34,046 bases of DNA from Acidovorax sp. CF316 (GTDB lineage: Bacteria > Pseudomonadota > Gammaproteobacteria > Burkholderiales > Burkholderiaceae_C). The first letter of the stretch is position 1. Every line of letters starts with the position of its first letter. A model generated the notes under the pieces. It saw only the letters and a program-made list of their open reading frames with translations, did not search any database and was not told where the DNA came from. Location: the NCBI RefSeq assembly GCF_000276605.1, contig NZ_AKJX01000268.1, positions 1-34,046 on the forward strand, given 5' to 3'. Below, piece after piece: positions 16,723-24,517 of this stretch. Both the position numbers and the translations under genes were made by a program.

Positions 16723-18111
16723 ATGACCCCGCAACGACATGCCATCCTGCCTGCGGGCAGCACCCGACGCGGGCCGGTAGCCCGTCTGGGCCTTCTGGCC
16801 GCTGCAGTGGCCGGATTGCTGGCGGCGGCACCGGCCTGGTCCATCGACCTGCGCCAGGCCTATGAAGCCGCCCTGGCCAACGATGCGACCATCCGCTCCT
16901 CGCGCGCGGCAGCCGATGCCAGCCGCGAGCAACTGCCGCAGGCGAAGGCGCAGCGGCTACCCAACGTCTCTTTCTCTGCGGGTCGCAACAAGAACGACCT
17001 CACCAGCGAAACCCAGAACGTTCTGGGTCAACCGGTCACCACGGAAAACAAGTACTACAGCGGCAACCAGGCGCTCACCATTCGCCAGCCGCTGTACCGC
17101 CCCTTCCTTGGCGCGCTGGTCAAGCAAGCCGAGGCCGTGGTGCAGGATGCGGATGCCACGCTGGAAAGCGCGGAGCAAACCCTCGTGGTGCGTGTGGGCG
17201 AAGCCTACTTCGAGGCGCTGCTGGCCGAGGAGCAGCTGGCGCTCATCAGCTCGCAGAAGAGCACCTACACCACCCAGCTCGATGCGGCCAAGAAAGGTTT
17301 TGCGGCAGGCAGCGGCACCCGCACGGACATCGACGAAGCACAGGCACGGCTGGACCTGACCTATGCCCAGGAGCTGGAGGTCCAGCAGAACGTGGAGTTC
17401 ACCCGCCGCAAGCTGGAGACCATCACCGGGCAGCCGGTGGGAACCCTTGCGCGGCTGGACCTGGCGCGTTTCACCCCTGGGGCGCCCACGCCAAACCTGG
17501 TGGAGGACTGGATTGCCCGTGCCGAGCAGGCGAGCCCCGACGTCAAGGCCTTGCGCGCCCGACTGGAGGCCGCGACCTTCGAGATCGACAAGGCCAAGGC
17601 GGGGCACAAGCCCACACTCGATGCCGTCGCGCAGTGGTCGCGCAACAGCAGCGACAGCGTGACCAACGTGAATTCGCGCTATGACAACAAGTCCATTGGC
17701 TTGCAGCTCACGGTTCCGATCTATGCCGGCGGTTATGTCAACTCTACCGTGCGCCAGGCCGTGGCCAGTGCCGAGCGGGCCCGCGAGCTGTTGGAGGCCC
17801 TGCGCCTGGACCTCAGTGTGCGCGTGCACCGCGAATTCCGCGGCATGACCGAGGGCGTGCTGCGCATCAGTGCCCTGGAGCAGGCTGTGCGCTCGGCCGA
17901 GCAGGCCGTGCTGTCCAACCAGATGTCCTTCAAGGCCGGTGCCCGTACCACGCTGGACGTGCTCAACGCCGAGCAGCAAAAGACCACGGCGCTGCGCGAC
18001 CTGGCCCAGGCGCGCTACCTGTATGTGGCGTCGCGCCTGCGCCTACAGTCCCTGGCTGGGGACGAGCGTGCTGCCAGCGTGACGGAGATCAACGCCTGGC
18101 TGGCCCTTTGA
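16723..18111 (+). CDS. Outer-membrane channel of the type I secretion system (TolC family)
   Basis: A 462-residue TolC-type efflux protein. A signal peptide ('LGLLAAAVAGLLAAAPAWS', cleavage near 39) precedes 'IDLRQAYEAALANDATIRSS', the hallmark start of the family. Two repeats of long helices with short beta strands follow ('QALTIRQPLYRP', 'IGLQLTVPIYAGGYVNSTV'), as in the trimeric outer-membrane barrel and periplasmic tunnel. The protein ends at 'INAWLAL' soon after the second repeat, without the long tail of E. coli TolC, which is normal for PrtF/AprF-type channels. Last gene of the operon, 4 bases after the adaptor; its AGGAG ribosome site overlaps the adaptor's stop codon. Confidence 0.92.
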   Translation: MTPQRHAILPAGSTRRGPVARLGLLAAAVAGLLAAAPAWSIDLRQAYEAALANDATIRSSRAAADASREQLPQAKAQRLPNVSFSAGRNKNDLTSETQNVLGQPVTTENKYYSGNQALTIRQPLYRPFLGALVKQAEAVVQDADATLESAEQTLVVRVGEAYFEALLAEEQLALISSQKSTYTTQLDAAKKGFAAGSGTRTDIDEAQARLDLTYAQELEVQQNVEFTRRKLETITGQPVGTLARLDLARFTPGAPTPNLVEDWIARAEQASPDVKALRARLEAATFEIDKAKAGHKPTLDAVAQWSRNSSDSVTNVNSRYDNKSIGLQLTVPIYAGGYVNSTVRQAVASAERARELLEALRLDLSVRVHREFRGMTEGVLRISALEQAVRSAEQAVLSNQMSFKAGARTTLDVLNAEQQKTTALRDLAQARYLYVASRLRLQSLAGDERAASVTEINAWLAL

Positions 18112-18128
18112 TTCGGGCGCGCGCCACT

Positions 18129-18160
18129 GCCTCCAACGGCTTCTCCAGGTCGTTGGCGGC
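18129..18160 (+). terminator. Hairpin after the secretion operon (possible terminator)
   Basis: GCCTCCAACG at 18129-18138 pairs with CGTTGGCGGC at 18151-18160 with one internal mismatch and a 12-base loop, 18 bases after the tolC-like stop. No U-run follows, so confidence is low. Confidence 0.35.
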
Positions 18161-18188
18161 CAGGGGTGGGGAGGGTGCTCGGGTATAT

Positions 18189-18209
18189 GAATGCAATCGA
18201 GATGCATTC
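18189..18209 (+). promoter_or_regulatory. Inverted repeat GAATGCA-N7-TGCATTC upstream of the glycosyl transferase gene
   Basis: GAATGCA (18189-18195) and TGCATTC (18203-18209) are exact reverse complements with 7 bases between, 99 bases before the start codon at 18308. TATATGA at 18185-18191 overlaps the left arm and would serve as a -10 element, so a bound protein could block it. The rest of 18161-18307 shows no gene. Confidence 0.45.
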
Positions 18210-18307
18210 GTGTTGTTGCCCCTTGGCGCTTTTTGTGTGACCAGCCGCACGCAGGGGTACATGAGGTTACTTGCCGATACAGGCCCTGCAGTTACGATTG
18301 GCGCCTC

Positions 18308-19408
18308 ATGATTTGGTTGTCCGTGGTGGGTTTTCTGGTGGCGGCGATGGCTGCAGGGTTCGTCGTACGCTGGGTGCGGGGACATGCGTCAGCCTATGGA
18401 AACGGTATGCCACAGCGCTTCCACATGGGGGATGTGCCGCGCCTGGGAGGCGCTGCCCTGCTGCTGGGCCTGGCAAGCGCCTGGGGCCTGGGCATCCTGC
18501 AGTCCTTCCTGGGAGACCCCGGCTCCCTGCGCCTGGGGTGGTGGGTCGGCAGCTGGCTGCTGGTGTTGCTGCCGGCGGTGCTCGGCGGCATTGCCGAGGA
18601 CATGACCCAGCGACTGGCCGTGCGCTACCGCCTGGCCCTGACGGGCGCTTCCGGGTTGCTGGCCATCTTCCTCCTCGATCTTTCCGTTCCGCGCATCGGC
18701 CTGCCCTGGGTCGACATGCTGTTGTCGGCCTGCCCCTGGCTGGGCCTGGCCATCGTGGTGCTGGCGGTGGCGGGCCTGCCCCACGCCTTCAACATCATCG
18801 ACGGCTACAACGGCCTGGCCGGCATGGTCGCCATCATCGTCTGCCTCGCGCTGGCCCACGTGGCCCTGCAGGTGGGAGACCGTTCCCTGGCGGCCCTGCT
18901 GGTGACCACGGCAGCCGCTACGGGAGGGTTTCTGGTCTGGAACTACCCGCGGGGCATGCTGTTTGCAGGGGATGGTGGGGCCTATGTGTGGGGCGTCGTC
19001 ATTGCCCTGGCCAGTATCTCCCTGGTACAGCGCAATGCCGATGTCTCTCCCTGGTTTCCCATGCTGCTCCTGATCTACCCGGTCTGGGAAACGGTCTTCT
19101 CGATCTACCGCAAGGCGGTGCGGGGGGTGTCCCCCGGGGTGGCCGATGCGCTGCATTTCCACCAGCTGATCTACCGGCGCATCGTGCGCGGCGTATTCCA
19201 CGACGACGAGTCGCGCCGCGTGCTCATGCGCAACAACCGCACTTCGCCCTACCTGTGGGGTTTCACCCTGCTCACCGTGGTTCCTGCCATCCTGTTCTGG
19301 AACAACACCCTGGTGTTGATGGGCTTCTGCTGGCTTTTCGTGATCAGCTACGTCGTGGCCTACCTGGCCATCGTGCGGTTCAAGGTGCCGGATTGGCTGC
19401 GCAGGTGA
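18308..19408 (+). CDS. Membrane phosphoglycosyl transferase, WecA/MraY (glycosyltransferase family 4)
   Basis: A 366-residue polytopic membrane protein with about ten hydrophobic segments. Family motifs are visible: 'GGIAEDMTQ' near the first cytoplasmic loop (the DD-containing site, here ED), '[13 protein letters not shown]' (the NxxDGxxGL motif), '[11 protein letters not shown]' and '[11 protein letters not shown]' (the histidine loop). Such enzymes move a sugar-1-phosphate from a UDP-sugar onto undecaprenyl phosphate to start O-antigen, enterobacterial-common-antigen-like or capsule chains. The sugar cannot be told. The start at 18308 opens directly with a membrane segment. No other polysaccharide gene is next to it, so it stands alone between the secretion operon and argB. 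Confidence 0.85.
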   Translation: MIWLSVVGFLVAAMAAGFVVRWVRGHASAYGNGMPQRFHMGDVPRLGGAALLLGLASAWGLGILQSFLGDPGSLRLGWWVGSWLLVLLPAVLGGIAEDMTQRLAVRYRLALTGASGLLAIFLLDLSVPRIGLPWVDMLLSACPWLGLAIVVLAVAGLPHAFNIIDGYNGLAGMVAIIVCLALAHVALQVGDRSLAALLVTTAAATGGFLVWNYPRGMLFAGDGGAYVWGVVIALASISLVQRNADVSPWFPMLLLIYPVWETVFSIYRKAVRGVSPGVADALHFHQLIYRRIVRGVFHDDESRRVLMRNNRTSPYLWGFTLLTVVPAILFWNNTLVLMGFCWLFVISYVVAYLAIVRFKVPDWLRR

Positions 19409-19510
19409 GCACCCCCTGAGTCGCTTTGCGCCATTCCCCCGAGGGGGATGCTCCCGGCGCGGCGGGGCGGCCCTTGCGCGGGAGCGCTGGCAGGGCCGGG
19501 CCAGTTTCTT
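19409..19510. repeat. Dispersed intergenic repeat, GC-rich with CCCCC/GGGGG hairpin
   Basis: Directly after the transferase stop comes GCACCCCCTGAGTCGCTTTG, then CCCCCGAGGGGG at about 19436-19447 and a very GC-rich tail (GGCGCGGCGGGGCGGCCCTT). I remember near-identical blocks between genes in many Comamonadaceae genomes. The hairpin may also stop transcription. No second copy is seen in this window. Confidence 0.5.
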
Positions 19511-19530
19511 GCGCTCCGCGCGGGTAATGC

Positions 19531-19561
19531 TTGCAAGACCGGCCCGCGAATGCGGCACAAT
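19531..19561 (+). promoter_or_regulatory. Possible sigma-70 promoter of argB
   Basis: TTGCAA (19531-19536) and CACAAT (19556-19561) with 19 bases between; start codon 38 bases downstream. The spacing is slightly long. No clear Shine-Dalgarno precedes the argB ATG. Confidence 0.4.
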
Positions 19562-19598
19562 TTGCGCATCCTCGTTTTTCTCTGGATGGCACGCCCCC

Positions 19599-20489
19599 AT
19601 GACCGATCTTCTCTCGATTGCGCCCCGCGACAAGGCTGAAATTCTGGCCCAGGCGCTGCCCTACATCCGCAAGTTCCATGGCAAGACCATGGTCATCAAG
19701 TACGGCGGTAACGCCATGACCGACCCGGCCCTGCAGGCCGACTTCGCCGAAGACGTGGTGCTGCTCAAGCTCGTGGGCATGAACCCTGTGGTGGTGCACG
19801 GTGGTGGGCCGCAGATCGAGACGGCCCTGAACCGTCTGGGCAAGAAGGGCGAGTTCGTCCAGGGCATGCGCGTGACCGATGCCGAGACCATGGAAGTGGT
19901 GGAGTGGGTGCTCGCTGGCGAAGTGCAGCAGGACATCGTGGGCCTGATCAACCAGGCCGGCGGCAAGGCCGTGGGCCTGACCGGGCGCGACGGCGGCATG
20001 ATCCGGGCGCAAAAGCTCAAGCTGCTCGATTCCAAGGACCCGAGCATCGAACACGACGTGGGCCAGGTGGGCGACATCCTCTCCATCGACCCGAGCGTGG
20101 TCAAGGCGCTGCAGGACGATGCCTTCATCCCCGTGATCAGCCCCATCGGCTTCGGCGAGAACAACGAAAGCTACAACATCAACGCCGACGTGGTCGCCAG
20201 CAAGCTGGCCACCGTGCTCCAGGCCGAGAAGCTGATGCTCCTGACCAACACCCCTGGCGTGCTGGACAAGCAGGGCAACCTGCTCACCGACCTCACGGCG
20301 CGCGAGATCGACGCGCTGTTTGCCGACGGCACCATCTCCGGCGGCATGCTGCCCAAGATCGCAGGCGCGCTGGATGCCGCCAAGGCTGGCGTGCACGCGG
20401 TGCACATCATCGACGGCCGGGTGCCGCATGCCATGCTGCTCGAAATCCTGACCGACCAGGCCTACGGCACGATGATCCGCAGCCACTGA
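19599..20489 (+). CDS. argB: Acetylglutamate kinase
   Basis: A 296-residue amino-acid kinase catalysing ATP-dependent phosphorylation of N-acetyl-L-glutamate, the second step of arginine synthesis. Seen: '[10 protein letters not shown]' (phosphate-binding lysine and glycines), '[14 protein letters not shown]' (acetylglutamate site), '[12 protein letters not shown]', '[12 protein letters not shown]' and 'ISGGMLPKI' near the C-terminus. An N-terminal helix before the kinase core ('[18 protein letters not shown]') is the feature linked to arginine-inhibited hexameric enzymes. The start at 19599 gives the usual length; a longer in-frame reading from 19509 runs into promoter and repeat sequence. 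The two-component genes follow at 13 bases. Confidence 0.97.
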   Translation: MTDLLSIAPRDKAEILAQALPYIRKFHGKTMVIKYGGNAMTDPALQADFAEDVVLLKLVGMNPVVVHGGGPQIETALNRLGKKGEFVQGMRVTDAETMEVVEWVLAGEVQQDIVGLINQAGGKAVGLTGRDGGMIRAQKLKLLDSKDPSIEHDVGQVGDILSIDPSVVKALQDDAFIPVISPIGFGENNESYNINADVVASKLATVLQAEKLMLLTNTPGVLDKQGNLLTDLTAREIDALFADGTISGGMLPKIAGALDAAKAGVHAVHIIDGRVPHAMLLEILTDQAYGTMIRSH

Positions 20490-20502
20490 ACCTGGTGATG
20501 GA

Positions 20503-21195
20503 ATGAGACTGCTGCTGGTCGAAGACGACGTGATGGTGGCCAGCGGCATCAAGCTGGGGTTGTCCGACGCCGGCTATGCAGTCGATTGGGTCGGCAGCGG
20601 CGAACGCGCGGAAGAAGTCCTGCGCGTCGAATCCTTCGACGCCGCCATCATCGACATCGGCCTGCCCGCGATGGATGGGCTCGAGCTCACGCGGCGCCTG
20701 CGCCGCCCGGACATGGCCAGCCCTTCGATGCCGGTGCTGATCCTGACCGCGCGCGACGCCCTGCATGACCGGGTGCAGGGCCTGGATCTTGGGGCCGACG
20801 ACTACATGGTCAAGCCCTTCGAGCTGCCTGAGCTGCTGGCCCGCCTGCGGGCCCTGCTGCGCCGCTCGCAGGCCGCCACCACGGCCGTGCTCAGCTTCGG
20901 CCCGCTGGAGCTCGACACCGCGGGCCGGCGCGCAAGCGTGCGCTCCGATGCCGGCGAGCAGGTCATCGAGCTGGGCCCACGCGAGTGGACGGTGCTCGAG
21001 TACCTGCTCATCAATGCGCCCAAGCCCGCCAGCAAGGACAAGCTGCTGCAGGCGCTCACCGGCTGGGACAAGGAAATCACCCCCAACGCGGTCGAGGTGT
21101 ATGTCTCCCGCCTGCGTGGCAAGCTCGAGCCGCACGGCGTGGCACTGCGCTCGATCCGGGGGTTTGGCTACCGGCTGGAACTCCAGGCCGGCTGA
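20503..21195 (+). CDS. OmpR-family response regulator (TctD/QseB-like)
   Basis: A 230-residue two-domain regulator. The receiver has acidic 'EDD' at 7-9, phospho-acceptor D51 in 'AAIIDIGLPAMDG', the conserved threonine in 'LILTARD' and the lysine in 'VKPF'. The C-terminal winged helix ends 'SIRGFGYRLE', typical of OmpR/PhoB proteins. It should bind DNA when phosphorylated by the kinase encoded directly downstream. The start 13 bases after argB follows GGTGATGGA. TctD-like by its pairing with a 2CSK_N-type kinase, but no tricarboxylate transporter lies in this window, so the regulated genes are unknown. Confidence 0.9.
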   Translation: MRLLLVEDDVMVASGIKLGLSDAGYAVDWVGSGERAEEVLRVESFDAAIIDIGLPAMDGLELTRRLRRPDMASPSMPVLILTARDALHDRVQGLDLGADDYMVKPFELPELLARLRALLRRSQAATTAVLSFGPLELDTAGRRASVRSDAGEQVIELGPREWTVLEYLLINAPKPASKDKLLQALTGWDKEITPNAVEVYVSRLRGKLEPHGVALRSIRGFGYRLELQAG

Positions 21196-21229
21196 AACCT
21201 CCCCCTCTCTTCTTCTCGCGGCCCTGACC

Positions 21230-22726
21230 ATGGAAACCCGGATCCCTCCTGTGCGACGGCCCGGACTGCGGGCCATGACCTCGGACCTGCGCAACCGCTT
21301 GCTGCTGCTGCTGGTGCTGCCCCTGTGCGTGCTGGCGACCATCGGGGTCTGGCTGGACTACCGGTCGGCGGACGAGGCAGCCGGCCAGCACGACCAGCGC
21401 CTGCTGCGCCTGCTGCCGGCCCTGTCCGACTCGGTGCTGGCGCCGGCCATCCGCGACAACGACCCGCCCCTGCTGCTGCTGGCCCCTCCCTTGGAGGACT
21501 TCCTGCGGCAGAACGCCGGCTTTTCGGGTTACAGCGTGCGCGACCCTTCGGGCAAGCTGCTGCTGGGCGACGACTGGGTGCACAGCGCCGTGCCCACCAC
21601 CCAGGCGCCCGAGTTCCACAGCATGGAATACAGCGGCGTGACCTACCGCGTGGCCGTGCAGCGCGGCCGGACCGGGGCCGGAGAGATGGTGGTGGCCCTG
21701 GCCGATGGCTCCGACCCGCGCCAGCAATGGGCCCAGCAACTGCTGCTGCGCGTGCTGCTGCCCAACTTGGTGCTGGTGGCTGCTGCCGCACTGGCCATCC
21801 ACTGGGCGGTGCGCCAGGCCTTCAAACCGCTGGTGGACCTGGCCGAGGCGGTGGAGCACCGCTCGCCGCGCGACCTGAGCCCCATCGACGAAGCCGCCTC
21901 GCCATCCGAGGTGCGACCGCTCGTGCATTCGCTCAACCGCCTGTTCGCCCTGGTCAATGCCCAGGCCGAGGGCCAGCGCCGCTTCGTGGCCGATGCCGCC
22001 CACCAGTTGCGCACCCCGCTCGCCGGGCTGCAGGCCCAGGTCGAAGCCTGGGCCATGATGGCCAAGGCGGCGGCGCCCCAGCGGCAGTCGCCGTCCGGCC
22101 ATGACAAGAAGGGCCCGGTGTCCACAGACGGGCGTACGCAGGGCGCCATCGTGCTGGGTGTCGACCAGATCGAAAAGCTGCGCAACGCCACACGCCGTAC
22201 CTCGCAGCTCGCGCACCAGTTGCTTGCCCTGTCGCGGGCCGATGCGCGCAGCCTCGACGCCCAGCAGCCCCAGCGCGTGGACCTCAAGGATCTGTGCGAG
22301 ACCCTGCTGGAAACCTTTCTCGACCCCGCCACCGGCAAGGGCCTGGACCTGGGCCTGGAGGTGCAGCCCGTGCACGTCACCGGTCACGGCTGGCTGCTGC
22401 GCGAGCTGCTGTCCAACCTGGTGGACAACGCCATCAAGTACACACCGCCCTCGGGCATCGTCACCATCCGCTGCGGCATGCGCCAGGGTAAGAGCGGGCC
22501 GCCGCGGGTTTTCCTGCAGGTGGAGGACGATGGCCCGGGCGTGCCCGACGCCGAGCGCACCCGGGTGATGCAGCGCTTTTACCGGGTGCCGGGCACGGTG
22601 GGCGAGGGCACGGGCCTGGGCCTGGCGATCGCCGACGAGATCGCCCGTGTGCACCGTGCGTCGCTGACCCTGGGCACCGGGGCGCAGGGACGCGGCCTGA
22701 TGGTGACTGTGGTGTTTCCGCTGTAG
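21230..22726 (+). CDS. Sensor histidine kinase (TctE-like)
   Basis: A 498-residue kinase from the ATG at 21230; an alternative start at 21275 would give 483. A first membrane helix (23-41) is followed by a periplasmic 2CSK_N-like sensor region (about 45-165), then a second helix (173-190) and a HAMP-like segment. The dimerisation helix has phospho-acceptor H258 in 'DAAHQLRTPL'. The ATPase part has the N box 'LSNLVDNAIKY' (395-405), G1 'DDGPGVP' and G2 'GTGLGLAI'. All catalytic boxes are intact. Between the two dimerisation helices (about 277-310) is an extra hydrophilic stretch, 'KAAAPQRQSPSGHDKKGPVS', not usual in the family. The ligand is unknown; TctE senses tricarboxylates. Confidence 0.88.
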   Translation: METRIPPVRRPGLRAMTSDLRNRLLLLLVLPLCVLATIGVWLDYRSADEAAGQHDQRLLRLLPALSDSVLAPAIRDNDPPLLLLAPPLEDFLRQNAGFSGYSVRDPSGKLLLGDDWVHSAVPTTQAPEFHSMEYSGVTYRVAVQRGRTGAGEMVVALADGSDPRQQWAQQLLLRVLLPNLVLVAAAALAIHWAVRQAFKPLVDLAEAVEHRSPRDLSPIDEAASPSEVRPLVHSLNRLFALVNAQAEGQRRFVADAAHQLRTPLAGLQAQVEAWAMMAKAAAPQRQSPSGHDKKGPVSTDGRTQGAIVLGVDQIEKLRNATRRTSQLAHQLLALSRADARSLDAQQPQRVDLKDLCETLLETFLDPATGKGLDLGLEVQPVHVTGHGWLLRELLSNLVDNAIKYTPPSGIVTIRCGMRQGKSGPPRVFLQVEDDGPGVPDAERTRVMQRFYRVPGTVGEGTGLGLAIADEIARVHRASLTLGTGAQGRGLMVTVVFPL

Positions 22727-22765
22727 CCTGCGCAGTACGGCGGCGGGCGCCGAGGCCTGTGCGAG

Positions 22766-22785
22766 AATCATTTCCACACATGATT
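22766..22785 (+). promoter_or_regulatory. Inverted repeat AATCAT-N8-ATGATT upstream of slmA
   Basis: AATCAT (22766-22771) and ATGATT (22780-22785) are exact reverse complements in an A/T-rich pocket between the kinase stop and slmA. It may be an operator or overlap the slmA promoter. Confidence 0.35.
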
Positions 22786-22807
22786 TACGCCCTGCCGCAA
22801 GCCCGGG

Positions 22808-22828
22808 GCATGCCGAGACCCGGCATGC
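22808..22828 (+). promoter_or_regulatory. Hairpin in the slmA leader
   Basis: GCATGCCG (22808-22815) pairs with CGGCATGC (22821-22828) around a 5-base loop. No T-run follows. It lies about 75 bases before the chosen slmA start and might act in the 5' leader. Confidence 0.35.
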
Positions 22829-22903
22829 GTCCAGGTGGCAGGGACCACGGCCCCCAGGGCGCCGGGCCGCCAGCCCTGCATGCCCTCCATTCCTTTCTTG
22901 CGC

Positions 22904-23566
22904 ATGTCCGATCTTTCGCCGCTTCCCGAGCCAGCCAGCACTGCCGACGCAGAAGACAGCCCTGCGGCGCGCAAACGGCCCAAGCCCGGAGAGCGCCGGG
23001 TGCAGATCCTGCAGATGCTGGCCACCATGCTGGAGCAGCCGGGAGCGGAGCGCATCACCACTGCGGCGCTGGCGTCGCGCCTGTCCGTCAGCGAGGCCGC
23101 GCTCTACCGCCACTTCGCCAGCAAGGCGCAGATGTTCGAGGGCCTGATCGATTTCATCGAGCAGTCGGTCTTCGCCCTGGTGCAGCAGATCACCGGCCGA
23201 GAGGTTCCCGACCCGGCCCAGCCCGCCGACGTGGGTCGGCGCCAGGCGGCCCGCATCGTCGCCGTGCTGCTGCAGTTCGGCGAGCGCAATCCCGGCATGG
23301 TGCGCGTGATGGTCGGCGATGCCCTGGTGTTCGAGCACGAGCGCCTGCAGCAGCGCATGAACCAGTTCTTCGACCGCATCGAGTCCACGCTGCGCCAGTG
23401 CCTGCGGCCTGCCAATGCGGACTCGGCCACGCCGACCGTGGACGCCCAGGTGGCTGCCAGCGTGCTCACAGCTTTCGCGCTGGGGCGGCTGCAGCGCTAT
23501 GCGCGCTCGGGCTTTCGCCGCATGCCCAGCGAGCACCTGGACGCCAGCCTGGCCTTGATGCTCTAA
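22904..23566 (+). CDS. slmA: Nucleoid occlusion factor SlmA (TetR fold)
   Basis: A 220-residue protein. After a disordered start, 'RRVQILQMLATMLEQPGAER' leads into the helix-turn-helix 'ITTAALASRLSVSEAALYRH', then 'FASKAQMFEGLIDFIEQ'. This is the specific signature of SlmA rather than of ligand-sensing TetR repressors. 'RNPGMVRVMVGDAL' and 'ERLQQRMNQFFDRIE' in the core agree. SlmA bound to chromosomal sites blocks FtsZ ring assembly over the nucleoid. Start: the ATG at 22904 is chosen for family length; in-frame ATGs at 22835 and 22880 exist, and none has a good ribosome site. A terminator-like hairpin follows the stop. Confidence 0.92.
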   Translation: MSDLSPLPEPASTADAEDSPAARKRPKPGERRVQILQMLATMLEQPGAERITTAALASRLSVSEAALYRHFASKAQMFEGLIDFIEQSVFALVQQITGREVPDPAQPADVGRRQAARIVAVLLQFGERNPGMVRVMVGDALVFEHERLQQRMNQFFDRIESTLRQCLRPANADSATPTVDAQVAASVLTAFALGRLQRYARSGFRRMPSEHLDASLALML

Positions 23567-23588
23567 GAGTGAATGTGTTTGCGCGCTA

Positions 23589-23614
23589 GGAGCCGGCCCT
23601 AGCGGCTCCCTTTT
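23589..23614 (+). terminator. Rho-independent terminator after slmA
   Basis: GGAGCC (23589-23594) pairs with GGCTCC (23604-23609) around a 9-base loop, followed by C and four T. It begins 23 bases after the slmA stop. Confidence 0.65.
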
Positions 23615-23616
23615 GC

Positions 23617-23637
23617 CGCAGGCCGCCCGGGCCTGCG
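23617..23637. repeat. Second hairpin behind the slmA terminator
   Basis: CGCAGGCC (23617-23624) and GGCCTGCG (23630-23637) form an 8-bp perfect stem with a 5-base loop, directly adjoining the terminator. It may back up termination. There is no T-run on either side long enough to call it alone. Confidence 0.4.
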
Positions 23638-23752
23638 TGCTTCTCTCCAGCCCCCGCGCGCGGCGGGTCGCTGCCATGCAACAAAGTTTTGGTACGGTCT
23701 CCCTATTTTTGGAGAGGCCTTTGGTGGGCGGGCAAATTTGCTGCAGAATAGT

Positions 23753-23764
23753 ACGAACGTTCGT
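23753..23764. promoter_or_regulatory. Perfect 12-bp palindrome ACGAACGTTCGT, likely operator of the TetR/fad operon
   Basis: The 12 bases are fully self-complementary and lie 14 bases before the start codon of the TetR gene that heads the fatty-acid operon. Position and dyad symmetry fit a TetR autorepressor site covering the promoter or transcription start. Nearby A/T-rich sequence (AATAGTAC before, TTTTTATTT after) could hold the -10 region. Fatty-acid regulators of beta-proteobacteria (FadP type) are known to use palindromes of this kind. Confidence 0.65.
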
Positions 23765-23778
23765 TTTTATTTGCCCGC

Positions 23779-24513
23779 ATGCCCGCCATCCCCGACTCTA
23801 CTCCGGTCACCCGCATCCCGCGCCCCCGCACCGGCACGGGTCGTGCCCTGCAAAAAGGCCAGCAGACCAAGGCGGTCATCGTCGAGGCGGCGCTGGGCCT
23901 GGCCACGCACATCGGGCTCGAGGGCCTGTCCATCGGCGCCTTGGCCGATGTCACGGGCATGAGCAAATCGGGTGTGTTCGCCCACTTCGGCTCGCGCGAG
24001 GAACTGCAGATCTCCGTGATCCGCGAATACCACACCCGCTTCGAGCAGGAGGTGTTCTACCCCGCCATGTCGGCGCCGCGCGGCGTGGCGCGCCTGAGCG
24101 CGCTGTTCGACAACTGGATGAAGCGCACCTCGATCGAGATCGATTCGGGCTGCATCTACATCAGCGGTGCGGTCGAATTCGATGACCGCAACGGCCCGGT
24201 GCGCGACGCGCTGGCCAGCTCGGTCCTCACCTGGCTGGCCGCCATGCGCCGCGCCATCGAGCAGTGCAAGGAGTGCGGCGAGTTGCGCCCGGACACCAAC
24301 GAGGAGCAGATGCTCTTCGAGATCCACGGCCTGATCCTCGCACTGCACTACGAAGCGCGCTTCCTGCGCACCCCCGGCTCCATGGCGCGCTCCGTCACGG
24401 GCTTTCAGAACATCCTGGCGCGCTACAGCGCACCACGCACCCCGGTGGCCGCAGCCGCACCCGCTGCTGCACGCCGCAAAGTTTCCAACCAAACCACCAT
24501 CTCCAAGGAGTAA
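23779..24513 (+). CDS. TetR-family regulator of the beta-oxidation operon (FadP-like)
   Basis: A 244-residue TetR regulator. A basic N-terminus ('RIPRPRTGTGRALQKGQQTK') leads to the helix-turn-helix at about 45-71 ('IGALADVTGMSKSGVFAHFG'). The ligand domain contains 'EIDSGCIYISGAVEFDDRNG' and 'FEIHGLILALHYEARF', typical of TetR_C regulators found beside fad genes. An Ala/Pro-rich tail follows. No Shine-Dalgarno precedes the ATG, so the mRNA may be nearly leaderless. The last codons (AAGGAG TAA) provide the ribosome site of the acyl-CoA dehydrogenase gene, 4 bases downstream. It should bind the palindrome at 23753-23764 and release it with a long-chain acyl-CoA. Confidence 0.85.
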   Translation: MPAIPDSTPVTRIPRPRTGTGRALQKGQQTKAVIVEAALGLATHIGLEGLSIGALADVTGMSKSGVFAHFGSREELQISVIREYHTRFEQEVFYPAMSAPRGVARLSALFDNWMKRTSIEIDSGCIYISGAVEFDDRNGPVRDALASSVLTWLAAMRRAIEQCKECGELRPDTNEEQMLFEIHGLILALHYEARFLRTPGSMARSVTGFQNILARYSAPRTPVAAAAPAAARRKVSNQTTISKE

Positions 24514-24517
24514 CCCC

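Noticed and set aside
21077..23677. An 866-codon open frame on the minus strand
   Set aside because: It is antisense to the kinase and slmA genes, with low-complexity composition and no recognisable domain.
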